DNA of 64,000 nt from Bradyrhizobium sp. in8p8. Its GTDB lineage: Bacteria > Pseudomonadota > Alphaproteobacteria > Rhizobiales > Xanthobacteraceae. Positions 63,059-64,000 of the stretch are shown here, one piece after another. The notes below the pieces were generated by a model. That model was not told the origin of the DNA, ran no database searches, and worked only from the letters and a program-made list of their open reading frames with translations. Location: the NCBI RefSeq assembly GCF_000426845.1, contig NZ_AUGD01000018.1, positions 43,357 through 107,356 of the forward strand, given 5' to 3'. Positions within the stretch are counted from its first letter, which is position 1. Every line of letters starts with the position of its first letter. The position numbers and the translations under genes are program-made.

Positions 63059-63712
63059 ATGTCTGACGCCTCGTCGCCCGCGACCGCTACTGCTCCCGAT
63101 ATGCTCGAACTCGCAGCGCTCTTGTGCTCACGGGTCTGCCACGATCTCATCAGCCCCGTCGGGGCCATCGTCAATGGGCTCGAAGTGCTCGACGACGATC
63201 CCAAGCCCGAGGACCGCGAGTTTGCCCTCGACCTGATCCGCAAGAGCGCCAAGACCGCCTCGGCCCGGCTCCAGTTCTGCCGCCTTGCATTCGGCGCGGC
63301 CGGCTCATCCGGCGCACAGATCGATCTCGGTGATGCCCAGACCATGGCGCGCGGCCATATCGAGGACGGCAAGTGCTCGATCACCTGGAATTTGCCGCGG
63401 CTCCTGCTGCCGAAGAATCGCGTCAAGCTGCTGCTCAACATGCTGGTCGTCGCTCAACATACGATCCCGCGCGGCGGCATGCTGACGGTCGACCCGATCG
63501 GCGAGGGTGAGACGATGAGCTTCCGGATCACTGCGAGCGGGCATAATGCGCGCCTGCCGCAGAACATCTCCGAGCTCCTGAGCGGCGAGCGCGGGCCTGC
63601 CGCGGATGCGCATGCGATCCAGCCTTATTATACGCGGTTGTTGGCAGAGGCTTGCGGACTCACCGTGAAGCTCGCGCCTGAAGGCGAAGCCATCACCGTT
63701 ACCGCTTCGTGA
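63059..63712 (+). CDS. chpT: ChpT-type histidine phosphotransferase
   Basis: 217 residues. A dimerisation helix pair resembles histidine kinases with phospho-accepting His28 in LCSRVCHDLISPVGAIVNGLEVL, followed by a degenerate kinase-like domain without the N and G boxes. In Caulobacter ChpT passes phosphate from CckA to CtrA and CpdR. Start with MSDASSPA fits the family length. cheA follows after 195 bases on the same strand; a cell-cycle/chemotaxis regulatory pairing recurs in this group. Confidence 0.88.
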   Translation: MSDASSPATATAPDMLELAALLCSRVCHDLISPVGAIVNGLEVLDDDPKPEDREFALDLIRKSAKTASARLQFCRLAFGAAGSSGAQIDLGDAQTMARGHIEDGKCSITWNLPRLLLPKNRVKLLLNMLVVAQHTIPRGGMLTVDPIGEGETMSFRITASGHNARLPQNISELLSGERGPAADAHAIQPYYTRLLAEACGLTVKLAPEGEAITVTAS

Positions 63713-63907
63713 AGCAACGTTGCGCTCGGCACGTTAATTGAATCTTTACGAGGCGCTTCGGCTTGTCCGCGGCGCCTTATATCTTTGTTGGTTCCGTTCT
63801 TTTGCACATACTCAACCAATATTAAACGCTTTGCGGTGAAGCTGGCCTCATTCCGAAATGGCGCATCACGCCTCGTGCGCGCCCTTCCTGTATGAAGGCC
63901 TGTTTTC

Positions 63908-64000
63908 ATGGATGATCTGTTGCGGGAGTTTTTGACGGAGACCAGCGAGAGCCTGGACACCGTGGACAATCAGCTGGTGAAGTTCGAGCAGGAGCCGAAC
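63908..64000 (+). CDS. cheA: CheA chemotaxis histidine kinase (N-terminal fragment)
   Basis: The frame MDDLLREFLTETSESLDTVD is open to the window edge and is the start of the CheA Hpt (P1) domain, just before the phosphorylated His. A GAAGG site precedes the ATG. The 195-base gap after chpT shows no gene. The rest of the gene lies outside the window. Confidence 0.85.
   Translation, partial: MDDLLREFLTETSESLDTVDNQLVKFEQEPN

Overview
The window is GC-rich alphaproteobacterial chromosome, most likely from Bradyrhizobium or a close relative. The main evidence is a 999-residue minimal PutA with a divergent Lrp-type regulator, a ChpT-type phosphotransferase beside cheA, EipA (DUF1134) and DUF3551 proteins, and three families of short interspersed palindromic repeats of the kind common in that group. 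No prophage, insertion sequence, CRISPR array, integrase or plasmid function was recognised. It looks like ordinary chromosome rich in catabolic genes. All functional calls come from reading motifs and gene order; no database search was run.

Layout. 1-6 kb: tail of a VOC-like protein, a membrane diguanylate cyclase, a DapA-family aldolase, an HtrA-type protease and a solitary molybdenum hydroxylase large subunit. 6-9.3 kb (minus): two acyl-CoA dehydrogenases and a crotonase-fold protein in one operon. 9.5-13 kb: LemA and two TPM-domain proteins, then an anchored coiled-coil protein. 13-16 kb: a secreted protein with a CxxCH motif, a 53-residue membrane protein, and a glutathione transferase divergent from a TetR regulator with a palindromic operator between them. 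16-21 kb: CoA transferase, putA and its Lrp-type regulator. 21-25 kb: cold-shock protein, SorAB-like sulfite dehydrogenase, and a cytochrome b-like/2Fe-2S/class III cyclase fusion. 25-32.7 kb: GT39 glycosyltransferase, YcjF/YcjX pair, hemolysin III-like protein, two SDRs and a MarR regulator with a perfect palindrome.

32.8-38.8 kb (minus, with a divergent LysR): acyl-CoA dehydrogenase, CoA transferase, FAS1-type MaoC dehydratase and a benzoylformate-decarboxylase-like ThDP enzyme, probably one acyl-CoA catabolic unit. 39-41.7 kb: two tandem CYP153-like P450s. 42-45 kb: DUF898, M48 peptidase and DUF305 membrane proteins. 45-48.5 kb: upp, a URC4-like gene and a URC1-like gene, matching the URC pyrimidine-degradation route described in yeast. 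48.7-58.9 kb: threonine-synthase-like enzyme, DUF2927 protein, L,D-transpeptidase, ALS-like ThDP enzyme, PD-(D/E)xK-like protein, omptin-like barrel, small secreted proteins, Gre-like factor, DedA protein and an SDR. 59-64 kb: tRNA-Val(CAC), a coiled-coil membrane protein, EipA, a YHS-domain protein, CysQ, ChpT and the start of cheA.

The least ordinary items are the redox-type cyclase, the URC cluster with an altered UPRT PRPP loop, the CYP153-like pair, the omptin-like barrel and the three adjacent palindromes upstream of the acyl-CoA operon and lemA.
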